The notes under the pieces were generated by a model that did no database searches, had not been told where the DNA came from, and saw nothing but the letters and a program-made list of their open reading frames with translations. From the NCBI RefSeq assembly GCF_900199455.1, contig NZ_FZQR01000001.1, positions 310,001-374,000 on the forward strand: a DNA stretch of 64,000 nucleotides, in the 5' to 3' direction. This document shows positions 1 to 20,122 of this stretch, piece after piece; position 1 is the first letter of the stretch, and every line of letters begins with the position of its first letter. The translations under genes and the position numbers were made by a program. The stretch comes from Mesorhizobium carmichaelinearum. GTDB taxonomy: Bacteria > Pseudomonadota > Alphaproteobacteria > Rhizobiales > Rhizobiaceae.

Positions 1-2889
<2,889 letters not shown>

Positions 2890-2900
2890 GCGGCGAATAG

Positions 2901-2924
2901 ACCTGGACCGTGACTGGTCCAGGT
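2901..2924 (+). terminator. Stem-loop after first collagen-like gene
   Basis: ACCTGGACC (2901-2909) pairs perfectly with GGTCCAGGT (2916-2924) over a 6-base loop, 11 bases after the stop codon. A second GC stem, GGCGCGCGG (2934-2942) with CCGCGCGCC (2963-2971), follows. There is no U-run, so this may act as an RNA 3'-end stabiliser or a weak terminator rather than a classical one. Confidence 0.5.
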
Positions 2925-3199
2925 TGGAAAACGGGCGCGCGGGCTTCGCTGGAAAGCGGGGTCCGCGCGCCGATCATTCCCTTCTGTCGGTTCGCGCAGC
3001 ATCGTCCCGCAGCGCCTGGCTATCGACCGTGTCAGCCGCCAGCTGGTGTTCCGGCAAGGGCCGCGGCTGGCCTGGCCATGGCGACCGTTCGCGGTTTGAC
3101 AGCAACCGAAGGGAAGCCGCCAAGTTTTCGATTTTCAAAACCAATTTGCGCGAGTCCGGCGCCTCAGTATTGACCGAGGTCTGCTGCCCCGTTCCTGGC

Positions 3200-3268
3200 A
3201 ATTTACCAATTCCTTTCTTAATAGTTTACAAATCGCTAATTTTCGAATTTACTAATGTATGGGTATGG
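3200..3268. promoter_or_regulatory. Three direct repeats with exact 23-bp spacing
   Basis: TTTACCAAT (3202-3210), TTTACAAAT (3225-3233) and TTTACTAAT (3248-3256) share the pattern TTTAC-N-AAT and start exactly 23 bases apart. They lie in an AT-rich island inside GC-rich DNA, about 265-330 bases before the open frame of the giant gene begins. Iterated sites spaced about two helical turns apart are typical of cooperative regulator binding. TTTACA and TACTAAT could also serve as a weak -35/-10 pair. The bound protein is unknown. Confidence 0.5.
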
Positions 3269-3532
3269 AGGGTGCCCGCAGATCGCACGGTCGGGTGGCC
3301 GTAAGGTCTGTGCAGGCGAGTTGGGCAGGGATCTGGGTAGCAAGGCTATTTAGCGGATGAAGAAGGTGCGCCCATCAGGCGCGCCGTGAGACGCCGCGTC
3401 TATGTCTGTCTTCGGCGGAAGGCAGACGTTCCCATTCCGGAGTTCACTCGCGAGTTTGCCGTCGAGGCGTCGGCGGCACGGGTGATGGGAGTGGATGGCA
3501 ATGAGTCAAATGGTATCGCGCGTGCCCCGTGA

Positions 3533-12181
<8,649 letters not shown>

Positions 12182-12213
12182 GCAAGAATCCTGGCGAGAG
12201 ACCACCGAAGGGA

Positions 12214-12251
12214 AACGCGCGAACGTCGCGGGAGAGCGAGGTTCGCGCGTT
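12214..12251 (+). terminator. Stem-loop between collagen-like gene and exporter gene
   Basis: AACGCGCGAAC (12214-12224) pairs perfectly with GTTCGCGCGTT (12241-12251) over a 16-base loop. It sits in the 128-base gap before the ABC exporter. With no U-run it is more likely an attenuator or mRNA-stability element, allowing more substrate than exporter to be made, as in other T1SS operons. That role is inferred. Confidence 0.5.
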
Positions 12252-12309
12252 AAACATCCCGGGACGCGGATTGGCATGAGAGTCGCGCGGCCGATCAATT
12301 CGGAGTACA

Positions 12310-14685
12310 ATGGGCCATGATCGAAACCCTCGGCAGAGGCAGTTCGGCCCGCGCATTGTCGAGTTCGCTCGCCTGCTGGAAGACACGTCCATGGTGAACA
12401 TCCCCGTGAACGCCGAAATCCAAGCGGTCCTGATCCCCGCCGGTTCCGCGCAAGGCGACGCGGCGGGCGGCGAGAGTACTATGGCGCGGATCCCTGGCGG
12501 TCCGGCTGAATTCGACAAGATCGGGCCACGTCTCAAGGCGATGCTGCGCGCCGCCCGCTATCACGGTGTCGAGCTCGACCCGAACGAATTCAGGGCCGCG
12601 AGCGCGGTTCCGGCCGCCGCCGATCTGTCGCAGTGGGCGCAGGACGCCGGCATGTGGTCACGCGCCGTACGCATCCGCTGGTCCCATCTTCTGCGCTTCC
12701 AGGACGCCGGCCCGGTCGTCCTGTTGTTCAACGATGGCGGCGCGGCTCTCCTCACCGGGGCGAGCGCCGAGCGAAACATCGTCTTCCTGAAAAGTGCGGA
12801 TGCACCCGACGATGGTGAGGCCGTCGCCATCGACGAGCTGCGGCTGTCGCAGGTGTGGACGGGCGAGGCACTGCTGTTGCGCGCCACACGATCCTATGTC
12901 GCGGCGGACGCGCCGTTCACCCTTCGCTGGCTCGCCGAACTGGTGCGGCTCGAAAGCCATGCCCTGCGCGATATCACCATCGCCTCGTTCACGCTGAGCG
13001 TCCTTACCATCCTGCCACCGCTCATCGTCATGACGGTGGTCAACAAGGTGCTGCAGTTCAACAGCGTCTCGACGCTGGTGCTCCTGTCGGCGGTGATCGC
13101 CGTGGTTTTCGCCTACGAGACTCTGCTTGGCCATGCGCGGCGGCTGATCATCAATGTCGTCGGCGCTCGTCTGGACACCAAGCTGCAGCTGCACGTCTTC
13201 AGCCGGCTGTTACGCCTGCCGCTCGACTATTTCGAGCGTCATCCGGCCGGCGAGACGATGTATCATCTCGCCCAAGTCTATCGCATCCGCGAGTTCCTGA
13301 CCGGAAAACTCCTCAGCACGTTCCTGGATATGATCACGCTGTGCGTGCTGGTACCGGTCATGTTCTACATCAACGCCGCCCTCGCCTGGATCGTGCTGGC
13401 TTGCGCGGTGGTGATCATGCTGATCATCCTCGCCTTCCTCAGGCCGCTGCGCAGCAGATACCAGCGGGTGGTCGACGCCGAGACCTGGAAGTCGGCGGCG
13501 CTGGGCGAGACTGTCGTCGGCATCAAGACGGTGAAGGCGCTCGGTCTCGAGCCGCAGCGCAAGGCGCTTTGGGACGAGCGGGTGGCGGAAGCGGGAAAGG
13601 CGCGTCTCGCCTTCGGACAGCTGGCAAGCTGGCCGCAGACCCTGGTCACGCCGATCGAACGCGTGATGGTGCTCGGCACCATGCTGATTGGCGCCTATCT
13701 CGCGATGAACGACCGCACCGGCTACATGGTCGGCGGCTTGTTCGCCTTCATGATGATCGCCCAGCGCGTGGCGCAGCCGCTGGTTGGCCTGGCGCGACTG
13801 GTTGAAGACTACGAGGAGGTCGGTGCCGCGATCGGCGAGGCAGCGTCGGTCCTCAACCGGCCGCTGGAGAGCAGTTCGAATTCCACCGGCCTGAGACCCA
13901 GGTTGGTCGGCGAGGTTGTGTTCAGCGACCTGACCTTCAGCTATATCGCCACCAAGACACCGGCGCTCGACCGGGTCAGCTTCCACATTCCGGCCGGCAG
14001 CATGTTCGGCATTGTTGGGCGCAGCGGGTCGGGAAAATCGACAATCGCCCGCCTCCTGCAAGGGATCAACCGCGACTACAGTGGTTTCCTTAAGCTTGAT
14101 GGCGTCGACCTCAAGGAAATCAACCTGCGCCATCTGCGCCAAGGGCTTGGCGTGGTGCTGCAGGACAACTTTCTGTTCCGCGGGTCGATCCGCGACAACA
14201 TCATCGCCGGGCGCCCAGGCCTGACGCTTTCCGACGCCATGCGCGCAGCGCATCTCGCCGGTGCCCAGGAATTCATCGAGCGGATGCCGAATGGCTACGA
14301 CACCTACATCGAGGAAGGTTCGCCCAATCTGTCAGGCGGTCAAAAGCAACGGCTGGCGATCGCGCGCGCGCTCATCCACGATCCGACCATTCTCATCCTC
14401 GACGAAGCGACCAGCGCACTCGACCCGGAGAGCGAGGCGGTTGTCAGTGCCAACCTCATGCGCATCGCCAGCGGGCGCACGATGATCATCGTTTCGCACC
14501 GGCTCTCCTCGCTGACCGAGTGCGACAACATCCTCGTCATGGATCAGGGCAAGGTCCTCGACGTCGCGCCGCACGCGACCTTGCTCGAACGATGCGCGCT
14601 CTATCGCCAGTTGTGGTCGCAGCAGAACCGGCACCTCGACGGCCGCCACGGCCGGCCGGTCGCTGTCCCGCCGCGGTTGGTTTGA
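12310..14685 (+). CDS. Type I secretion ABC exporter with C39-like domain
   Basis: The 791-residue protein has the layout of HlyB/PrtD-type exporters. A peptidase-C39-like domain (about residues 70-190) lacks the catalytic Cys, so it should bind rather than cleave substrate. An ABC transmembrane domain (about 215-490) follows. The nucleotide-binding domain has Walker A GRSGSGKS (near 570), signature LSGGQKQR (near 674) and Walker B LILDEATSALD (near 695). ATG 12310 has GGAG four bases upstream; ATG 12391 and ATG 12481 are alternatives, because the first ~55 residues look non-conserved. It lies directly after the collagen-like gene and 41 bases before the HlyD gene, so the three probably form one export locus. 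Substrate assignment is inferred from position. Confidence 0.9.
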   Translation: MGHDRNPRQRQFGPRIVEFARLLEDTSMVNIPVNAEIQAVLIPAGSAQGDAAGGESTMARIPGGPAEFDKIGPRLKAMLRAARYHGVELDPNEFRAASAVPAAADLSQWAQDAGMWSRAVRIRWSHLLRFQDAGPVVLLFNDGGAALLTGASAERNIVFLKSADAPDDGEAVAIDELRLSQVWTGEALLLRATRSYVAADAPFTLRWLAELVRLESHALRDITIASFTLSVLTILPPLIVMTVVNKVLQFNSVSTLVLLSAVIAVVFAYETLLGHARRLIINVVGARLDTKLQLHVFSRLLRLPLDYFERHPAGETMYHLAQVYRIREFLTGKLLSTFLDMITLCVLVPVMFYINAALAWIVLACAVVIMLIILAFLRPLRSRYQRVVDAETWKSAALGETVVGIKTVKALGLEPQRKALWDERVAEAGKARLAFGQLASWPQTLVTPIERVMVLGTMLIGAYLAMNDRTGYMVGGLFAFMMIAQRVAQPLVGLARLVEDYEEVGAAIGEAASVLNRPLESSSNSTGLRPRLVGEVVFSDLTFSYIATKTPALDRVSFHIPAGSMFGIVGRSGSGKSTIARLLQGINRDYSGFLKLDGVDLKEINLRHLRQGLGVVLQDNFLFRGSIRDNIIAGRPGLTLSDAMRAAHLAGAQEFIERMPNGYDTYIEEGSPNLSGGQKQRLAIARALIHDPTILILDEATSALDPESEAVVSANLMRIASGRTMIIVSHRLSSLTECDNILVMDQGKVLDVAPHATLLERCALYRQLWSQQNRHLDGRHGRPVAVPPRLV

Positions 14686-14726
14686 TCATGTCGCGCGCCT
14701 CATATTCGCATCAGGTCCGGTAACCC

Positions 14727-16133
14727 ATGAGCAGCACCTCTCTCACCGCCCCTCCCGCTCGGTGGCACCGGATGGAAACGAGGGATCCAACGACACCGGC
14801 CATACTCGAGTTCCAGTGGCCGTCGACGGCTGTCGCCAATGCTCCTATTCCGCGGACGGCGCGCGGCATCGTCTGGATCGTCTTTAGCCTGGTCATCGCG
14901 CTGATCGCCCTGGCGGGGCTGATACCGGTCGATCAGGTCGTAACGACCAGAGGGCTGGTTGTATCGCAATCCCCCAACATCGTCGTGCAGCCGCTGGAGA
15001 CAGCGATTGTCCGCTCGATCGAGGTGCGGGAGGGACAGCGCGTCAAAGCTGGCCAATTGCTTGCCCGCCTCGATGCGACCTTTACCTCAGCCGACCAAGC
15101 GGCACTGGCGATGCAGGTCTCGACGCTTGAAGCAGAGGTGGCGCGGTTGAAGGCCGAGGCCAGCGGCCAGACATTCACCTACAACGGCCTGGACCCGAGT
15201 TGGACCCTGCAGGTGTCGATATTCGAGCAACGCAAGGCGGTCTACGACGCCAAGGTGGAGAATTTCGAACGCCAGCGTGACGAACTCAGCTCGGTGATTT
15301 CGCGATCGCAATCGGATGCCGACGGCTACCGCCAGCGGCTCACGGTCGCCGACTCGATCGAACAGATGCGCAGGCAGCTCGAGGCAAGGCAGGTAGGAAG
15401 CCGCCTCAACACGCTCCTCGCGGAGGACAACCGTGCGGAAATGTCCCGGGCGCTGGGCAATGCAGAACAGACCGCGGAAGCCGCCAAGCGCCAGCAAGCG
15501 GCGGTGGCCGCCGAGCGCGACGGCTACATTCAGGGCTGGCGCGCTGAAGTCTCGCAGAGCCTGTCGGAGGCGAGCTCGCGGATTTCGGACGCCCGCGAAC
15601 TTCTCAACAAGGCAAAGCTTCGAAACCAGTTGGTCGAGTTGAAGAGCCAATCAGACGCCATCGTTCAATCGGTGGCAAAAGTCTCTGTCGGCTCGGTCAT
15701 GCAGTCAGGGGAGCGCTTTATCACATTGGTGCCGGCCGACGCGCCGCTCGAGATCGAGACAAACATCGTTGGCAGGAGCAGCGGTTTTGTGCATGTCGGC
15801 GACCCGGTGATCATCAAGTTCGACACCTTCCCCTATTCGCAATACGGCCTTGCCCATGGAACTGTGCGGGCACTCAGCCCAGATTCCTTCTCGGCACAGG
15901 AGCAAGCGCGCGATCCGAACAGTTCTTTGGCCATGCTGCCTTCCGACGCCGAGCCATTCTATCGCACGCGGATTTCCATCGACCAGGTCGCCCTCCACGG
16001 CGTGCCCGCCGGTTTCGCCGTCAGCCCCGGCATGCCGGTGACCGCCGACGTCAAGGTCGGCCGGCGCACGATACTCAAGTACATTCTCGGCGTCATGCTC
16101 CCAATCGGCCAGGAGGCGATGCGGGAGCCTTAG
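14727..16133 (+). CDS. HlyD-family T1SS periplasmic adaptor
   Basis: The 468-residue membrane-fusion protein would link the inner-membrane exporter to an outer-membrane TolC-like channel. A cytoplasmic leader of about 45 residues precedes one membrane segment (about 48-70, IVWIVFSLVIALIALAGLIP). A biotinyl/lipoyl-like half (VRSIEVREGQRVKAGQLLA), a long Glu/Ala/Arg-rich coiled-coil region (about 125-310) and a C-terminal beta-barrel half (FDTFPYSQYGLAHGTVRALS) follow. Length and domain order fit the family. No TolC gene is present in the window, so the outer-membrane partner must be encoded elsewhere. Confidence 0.9.
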   Translation: MSSTSLTAPPARWHRMETRDPTTPAILEFQWPSTAVANAPIPRTARGIVWIVFSLVIALIALAGLIPVDQVVTTRGLVVSQSPNIVVQPLETAIVRSIEVREGQRVKAGQLLARLDATFTSADQAALAMQVSTLEAEVARLKAEASGQTFTYNGLDPSWTLQVSIFEQRKAVYDAKVENFERQRDELSSVISRSQSDADGYRQRLTVADSIEQMRRQLEARQVGSRLNTLLAEDNRAEMSRALGNAEQTAEAAKRQQAAVAAERDGYIQGWRAEVSQSLSEASSRISDARELLNKAKLRNQLVELKSQSDAIVQSVAKVSVGSVMQSGERFITLVPADAPLEIETNIVGRSSGFVHVGDPVIIKFDTFPYSQYGLAHGTVRALSPDSFSAQEQARDPNSSLAMLPSDAEPFYRTRISIDQVALHGVPAGFAVSPGMPVTADVKVGRRTILKYILGVMLPIGQEAMREP

Positions 16134-16162
16134 AGTACTGGGGGGATCAGAGGCTCGGATCG

Positions 16163-17896
16163 ATGACAATCCTGGATCGGCTGACTGGTCTGGCCTTCCC
16201 GGCGGCGGTGTTGCGTCGGGCAATCCAGCTTGCTGACAGCGGCAAGGCCGCTGAAGCCTTTCCGCTTATGGCGAAAGCGGCGCGCGCGGGGATCGTCGAC
16301 GCCGAGTACCGGGTCGCGCGTTGCTATCTGGAAGGCGCCGGTGTGCCACCGAGCCGCATGGAAGGCGCGCGATGGCTGCTGCGGGCGGCCAACCACGGGA
16401 GCGCGGATGCGCAGGCGCTCCTCGCCGCTCTCTACGTCACCGGGCTGGTGACGGCGGAAGCCGACGGCAAGGGACCCTCGGAACAGTTGTTCAAACCTGA
16501 TTCCCCGGGAAAACCAGACTTCGCTGCTGCTTTCGACTTTGCCACCAAGGCGGCCGAGGCAGGCTCGGCCACGGGACAGGCGATCCTCGGTTATATCCTT
16601 ACCAATGGCCCCACATCGATGCGCGATGCGGATGCGGCACACCGCTGGTACGAGAAGTCGGCTTCCGCCGGCTGCGCCGAAGGATGCCTTGGCCTTGCCC
16701 TGTCGCTGGCCCGCCGCGGCAAACGCGAAAACAGAGTTCGGATTGCGGAAGAGGTAAGGCGTGCAGCCGACGCCGGCCTGCCGACCGCGACCTATCTTCT
16801 TGCGGTCCTTACCGAGCACGGGCTCGGCGTCGCACGCGACATGGCAGCAGCCGCTCAACTGTATCAGGCTGCTGCAGAGAAGGGCCTTCCCTCTGCCCAG
16901 TTCCGGTTGGGATTGGCACTGATCGACGGTGCACTCGTCGGCCAGGATGTCGCTGCCGGGGAGGCATGGATGCGGCGTGCTGCCTTGGCCGGCAATATCG
17001 AGGCAGCCTATCTCCTGGGCGATCGCTATGTGAAGACGCAGCGGCCCGATTTTGCAGAAGCCGCGAACTGGTATCGGCGGGCAGCCGAAGCGGGCCACCA
17101 AGCCGCCGCCCGCGCTTTGGCCTCGCTCTATTTGACGGGAAATGGTGTGGCTGAGGATGTCGAGGAAGGAGCACGCTGGCTGCGCTCTTCCGCAAATGGC
17201 GGCAATCAGCAGGCACAGACAGACCTCGCCAATCTTATCCTCGGAGGGGCCGGCGAGCCGGACGACGGTGCAAGCGTTGCCGGATGGTTCGAGGCGGCCG
17301 CATCATCGGGCGACCTCATCGCGGCATTCAACCTTGGGCTCTGCTTCGCCAAGGGCGTCGGCGTTCGCCAGGACGAGGGGCAAGCGGCACACTGGCTGCG
17401 GCGCGCGGCCGAAGGCGTCGCCGAGGCGCAATATATGTATGCCCGCCTCCTCCAGGATGGACGCGGCGTGGCGGCCGACCCAACTCAGGCCCGCGTGTGG
17501 TTTGCGCGGGCGGCCGACGCCGGCGTGCTCGACGCACGCGTGGCGCTCGCCGAGATGCTACTCAATGGGCACGGCGGCACGCCCGAGCCCGAGGCTGCAA
17601 TGCAGATGTTTGAACAGGCCGCCGCCAACGGTCACGCCGGGGCAATGTTTGCGATTGGCGCGCTGTACGGAGCCGGCCACGGCCTGCCGGTCGACCAGGC
17701 AACGGCGCAGAAATGGTACGCTGCCGCTGCCGGACGTGGGCATAGCCATGCCCAATTCATGCTCGGACGTTATCTCTTGAAAGGCCTCGCCGGGGAGCGC
17801 GACCCGGTGGCCGGTCGCCTTTGGCTCGAGCGCGCGGCCGCGCACGGTATCGGTGAAGCGGCAGACGAACTCGCCGAGTTCGCCTCTCCACGCTAA
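16163..17896 (+). CDS. Sel1-repeat (TPR-like) protein
   Basis: The 577-residue protein consists almost wholly of about 12 Sel1-like repeats of roughly 36 residues, recognisable by cores such as AEYRVARCYLEGAGV, AQFRLGLALIDGA and AQYMYARLLQDGRGV. Such alpha-solenoids are scaffolds for protein-protein contacts. No signal peptide or membrane segment is obvious at the N-terminus (MTILDRLTGLAFPAAVLRR). It starts 30 bases after the HlyD gene on the same strand and so may be co-transcribed with the export locus. A role in assembling or regulating export of the collagen-like proteins is possible but unproven. Confidence 0.85.
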   Translation: MTILDRLTGLAFPAAVLRRAIQLADSGKAAEAFPLMAKAARAGIVDAEYRVARCYLEGAGVPPSRMEGARWLLRAANHGSADAQALLAALYVTGLVTAEADGKGPSEQLFKPDSPGKPDFAAAFDFATKAAEAGSATGQAILGYILTNGPTSMRDADAAHRWYEKSASAGCAEGCLGLALSLARRGKRENRVRIAEEVRRAADAGLPTATYLLAVLTEHGLGVARDMAAAAQLYQAAAEKGLPSAQFRLGLALIDGALVGQDVAAGEAWMRRAALAGNIEAAYLLGDRYVKTQRPDFAEAANWYRRAAEAGHQAAARALASLYLTGNGVAEDVEEGARWLRSSANGGNQQAQTDLANLILGGAGEPDDGASVAGWFEAAASSGDLIAAFNLGLCFAKGVGVRQDEGQAAHWLRRAAEGVAEAQYMYARLLQDGRGVAADPTQARVWFARAADAGVLDARVALAEMLLNGHGGTPEPEAAMQMFEQAAANGHAGAMFAIGALYGAGHGLPVDQATAQKWYAAAAGRGHSHAQFMLGRYLLKGLAGERDPVAGRLWLERAAAHGIGEAADELAEFASPR

Positions 17897-17959
17897 AATG
17901 GCCACCCGCTGTTCGACCAGCGGGTCTGAGGCATGGCGTCTGTCTGGCGGGCTGGCGGT

Positions 17960-18063
17960 TAGAGCGTTTCACCGTTTCATGGAAACGGCGAACCACTCTA
18001 ACTCTTTGTTTTGACGCAATTCCAGACGGAAAACCGCTCACACTTTTCCTGGAATTGCTCTAG
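17960..18063. repeat. RIME-like double-palindrome intergenic repeat
   Basis: The ~104-base element has two stem-loops: CCGTTTC-ATG-GAAACGG (17972-17988), and GCAATTCCAG (18016-18025) with CTGGAATTGC (18049-18058). They are bounded by AGAGCG and GCTCTAG ends. This layout matches rhizobial intergenic mosaic elements (RIME1). It sits between the converging Sel1 and LysR genes, and its last bases contribute to the LysR stop codon (TAG on the minus strand, 18060-18062). It may form a two-way RNA hairpin. Confidence 0.75.
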
Positions 18064-18965
18064 CCGCCGCCGCCCATGGTCACCGACATAAAGGCCCGGA
18101 AGGCCGCCGCCGCCGGTTCGATTGGTCTGTCACGCGACCATGCCAGGCCGACATCCATACTGGGGATCGGCTCGACAAGCCTGCGCACTTCGATGCGCTG
18201 CCCCTCCAGGGACCATGGTCGGTAAACCATGTCTGATAGGACAGTGACCCCCATGCCTGCAGCCACGAGCGACCGCACGGCCTCGACCGAACTGGTGGTA
18301 AGGACAGGGCGGAGCGTAAGCCCCGCAGCATCCCAGTAACGGGCGGCCGTCGTGCGTGCCTCGTCCACCGTCAGCATGACATAATCTTCCGCCGCCACAT
18401 CGGCGAGGCTGATTTCCGGCCGCGCGAGCAGATGGTGATCAGCCGAAAGCCAGAGCCGGCGGTTCGACCGCATCAAGACCTCCTGCGCCAATTCCTCGGT
18501 ATGCGCCAGGTTGGACACCAGCATCACAGCCATGTCGATCTCCCCGCACATCAAGCCGCTTTCGAGAGCGTCTCGGGGCAGTTCCAGCACCTCGACCTCG
18601 ATCTCGGGATAGGTCTTTCGGAACCGCGTGTAGTGGCGCGACATGTAGTAGCCGACGACCGTGTAGGTCATGCCCAGCCGCAGCTTGCCCGCCAGGCCTT
18701 TCCTGTCGCGCAAAGGGCTTCGGACAGCGGCTGCGACGGCCCCGGTGATAACACGCGCATGTTCAAGAAACCGCGCGCCCTCCATCGTCAATCTTACGCC
18801 AGCGTGATTACGCTCCAAAAGCCGTACGCCCAGGTCGGCCTCCAGCGTCTTTATCGCCGCGGTGACCGCCGATTGCGAGATGTTGAGCTCCACCGCGGCG
18901 TGACTGACCTGTCCGCTCTCGGCGGTGGCGATGAAATAATCGAGCTGTTTCAATGTAATGGTCAT
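18060..18965 (-). CDS. LysR-family transcriptional regulator
   Basis: The 301-residue protein has an N-terminal winged helix-turn-helix (residues ~4-62: LDYFIATAESGQVSHAAVEL, SQSAVTAAIKTLEADLGVRL) and a LysR substrate-binding domain (about 92-295). It is transcribed away from the pxpA operon with a 135-base shared upstream region, the usual LysR arrangement. It probably activates that operon in response to a lactam or amide substrate. The effector is not predictable from sequence. Confidence 0.88.
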   Translation of the reverse strand: MTITLKQLDYFIATAESGQVSHAAVELNISQSAVTAAIKTLEADLGVRLLERNHAGVRLTMEGARFLEHARVITGAVAAAVRSPLRDRKGLAGKLRLGMTYTVVGYYMSRHYTRFRKTYPEIEVEVLELPRDALESGLMCGEIDMAVMLVSNLAHTEELAQEVLMRSNRRLWLSADHHLLARPEISLADVAAEDYVMLTVDEARTTAARYWDAAGLTLRPVLTTSSVEAVRSLVAAGMGVTVLSDMVYRPWSLEGQRIEVRRLVEPIPSMDVGLAWSRDRPIEPAAAAFRAFMSVTMGGGG

Positions 18966-19100
18966 GGTGCACTCCGGCCCAGAACCATTATCTGTTTTTT
19001 TGATATCACAATCAATAAACTACTATTTCACAAGTGCCCCCGCATGCGCGAAAAATGCTGCAACGCCGCAAAGACGGCAGCTTCGAGGGGTAACAATACG
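18966..19100. promoter_or_regulatory. Divergent lysR-pxpA control region with dyad
   Basis: The AT-rich stretch contains TTGAT-N6-ATCAA (19000-19004 and 19011-19015), a dyad of LysR-operator type about 90 bases before pxpA. The inner TGATATCA (19001-19008) is itself palindromic. GAGGGG at 19084-19089 is a likely ribosome site for ATG 19101. Assignment as the LysR operator rests on position and symmetry only. Confidence 0.45.
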
Positions 19101-19823
19101 ATGGCGGTGACGCTAAACTGCGACATGGGCGAAAGCTTTGGCCTTTATAAGGTTGGCGATGATGTGGGCATGATGCCGATCATCGACGTTGCCAATGTCG
19201 CCTGTGGTTTTCACGCTTCCGATCCGGATCACATGCACGCCGCCGTCCGCAGCGCCAAGGCGAATGGCGTGAAGATCGGCGCCCATCCAGGCTTGCCGGA
19301 CATTCAGGGTTTCGGCCGGCGCGAGATGCGGATGACCCGCGACGAAGTCAGGAACACCATCATCTACCAGGTGGGAGCGCTTGCCGGCTTCCTCAAGGCA
19401 GAGGGTGTGGAGCTCCACCATATCAAGCCGCATGGCAGCCTTTACTTCATGGCGATGCAGCAGGAGGCAATCGCCCATGGCGTGTGCGACGCGGCAGAGG
19501 TTTTCGGCGTACCCCTCTTCGGCATGACGGGCACCCTGCACGAGAAGATCTATGAAGAGCGCGGTATCCCATTCGTCGCCGAGTTCTACGCCGATCTCGA
19601 CTACGATGCCTCCGGCAAACTGATCCTGACACGCGTTCATGACGCCAAGGACCCCGCAGAGATGGCCGAGCGTTGCGTACGCGCCATCAGCAAGCGCGAG
19701 GGCACGGCAGAGGACGGCAGTTTCTTCCCCGTACGCTGTGAGACCATCTGCGTGCATTCCGATACGCCGAACGCTATCGACATAGCCAGGGCCGTGCGCA
19801 CCGCAATCGCCCCTTGGCACTGA
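19101..19823 (+). CDS. pxpA: 5-oxoprolinase subunit A, LamB/YcsF family
   Basis: The 240-residue protein starts MAVTLNCDMGESFGLYKVG, the family N-terminus, so ATG 19101 is chosen although the frame is open much further upstream. Family motifs include ACGFHASDPD, GAHPGLPDIQGFGRRE and IKPHGSLY. PxpA works with PxpB and PxpC to cleave 5-oxoproline to glutamate in other bacteria. Here it heads an operon with a biotin carrier, biotin carboxylase, pxpB and pxpC. The substrate may therefore be a lactam or amide other than 5-oxoproline, with carboxylation replacing phosphorylation (inference). A second paralog lies at 30288-31019. Confidence 0.88.
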   Translation: MAVTLNCDMGESFGLYKVGDDVGMMPIIDVANVACGFHASDPDHMHAAVRSAKANGVKIGAHPGLPDIQGFGRREMRMTRDEVRNTIIYQVGALAGFLKAEGVELHHIKPHGSLYFMAMQQEAIAHGVCDAAEVFGVPLFGMTGTLHEKIYEERGIPFVAEFYADLDYDASGKLILTRVHDAKDPAEMAERCVRAISKREGTAEDGSFFPVRCETICVHSDTPNAIDIARAVRTAIAPWH

Positions 19824-19888
19824 GCCGACCGAAACCGCCCGCACAGGCGGTTCCAAATTAGTCTGTCTGCAGTTTTCCGGAGCTTTTT

Positions 19889-20122
19889 ATGGCCCAGATC
19901 CTTTCGCCTCTTCCTGGCACTTTCTACCGGAGCGCTTCGCCTGACCAGCCGCCATACAAGGCGGATGGCGACGCGGTCTCCGCCGGAGACGTAATCGGCC
20001 TCATCGAAGTGATGAAGTCGTTCCACGAGGTGAGGGCCGAGACGGCCGGTACGAACATCCGCTTCCTTGCCGACAATGAGGACCCCATCATGGCCGGCGC
20101 ACCTATCGCGGATCTCGACTGA
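19889..20122 (+). CDS. Biotin carboxyl carrier protein, AccB-like, 77 aa
   Basis: This is a bare biotinyl domain with the biotin attachment motif EVMKSF (Lys43), preceded by the strand GDAVSAGDVIGLI and followed by a mirrored half ending GAPIADLD. The long Pro/Ala-rich N-terminus of a true acetyl-CoA carboxylase BCCP is absent. Its stop overlaps the next start by one base (TGATG at 20120-20124), so translation is coupled to the biotin carboxylase. Being between pxpA and pxpBC, it most likely carries the carboxyl group to PxpBC rather than to acetyl-CoA carboxylase. Confidence 0.88.
   Translation: MAQILSPLPGTFYRSASPDQPPYKADGDAVSAGDVIGLIEVMKSFHEVRAETAGTNIRFLADNEDPIMAGAPIADLD

Noticed and set aside
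18432..19100. Upstream extension of the pxpA frame through the LysR gene
   Set aside because: The family N-terminus starts at 19101 with a ribosome site; the extension is antisense to LysR.
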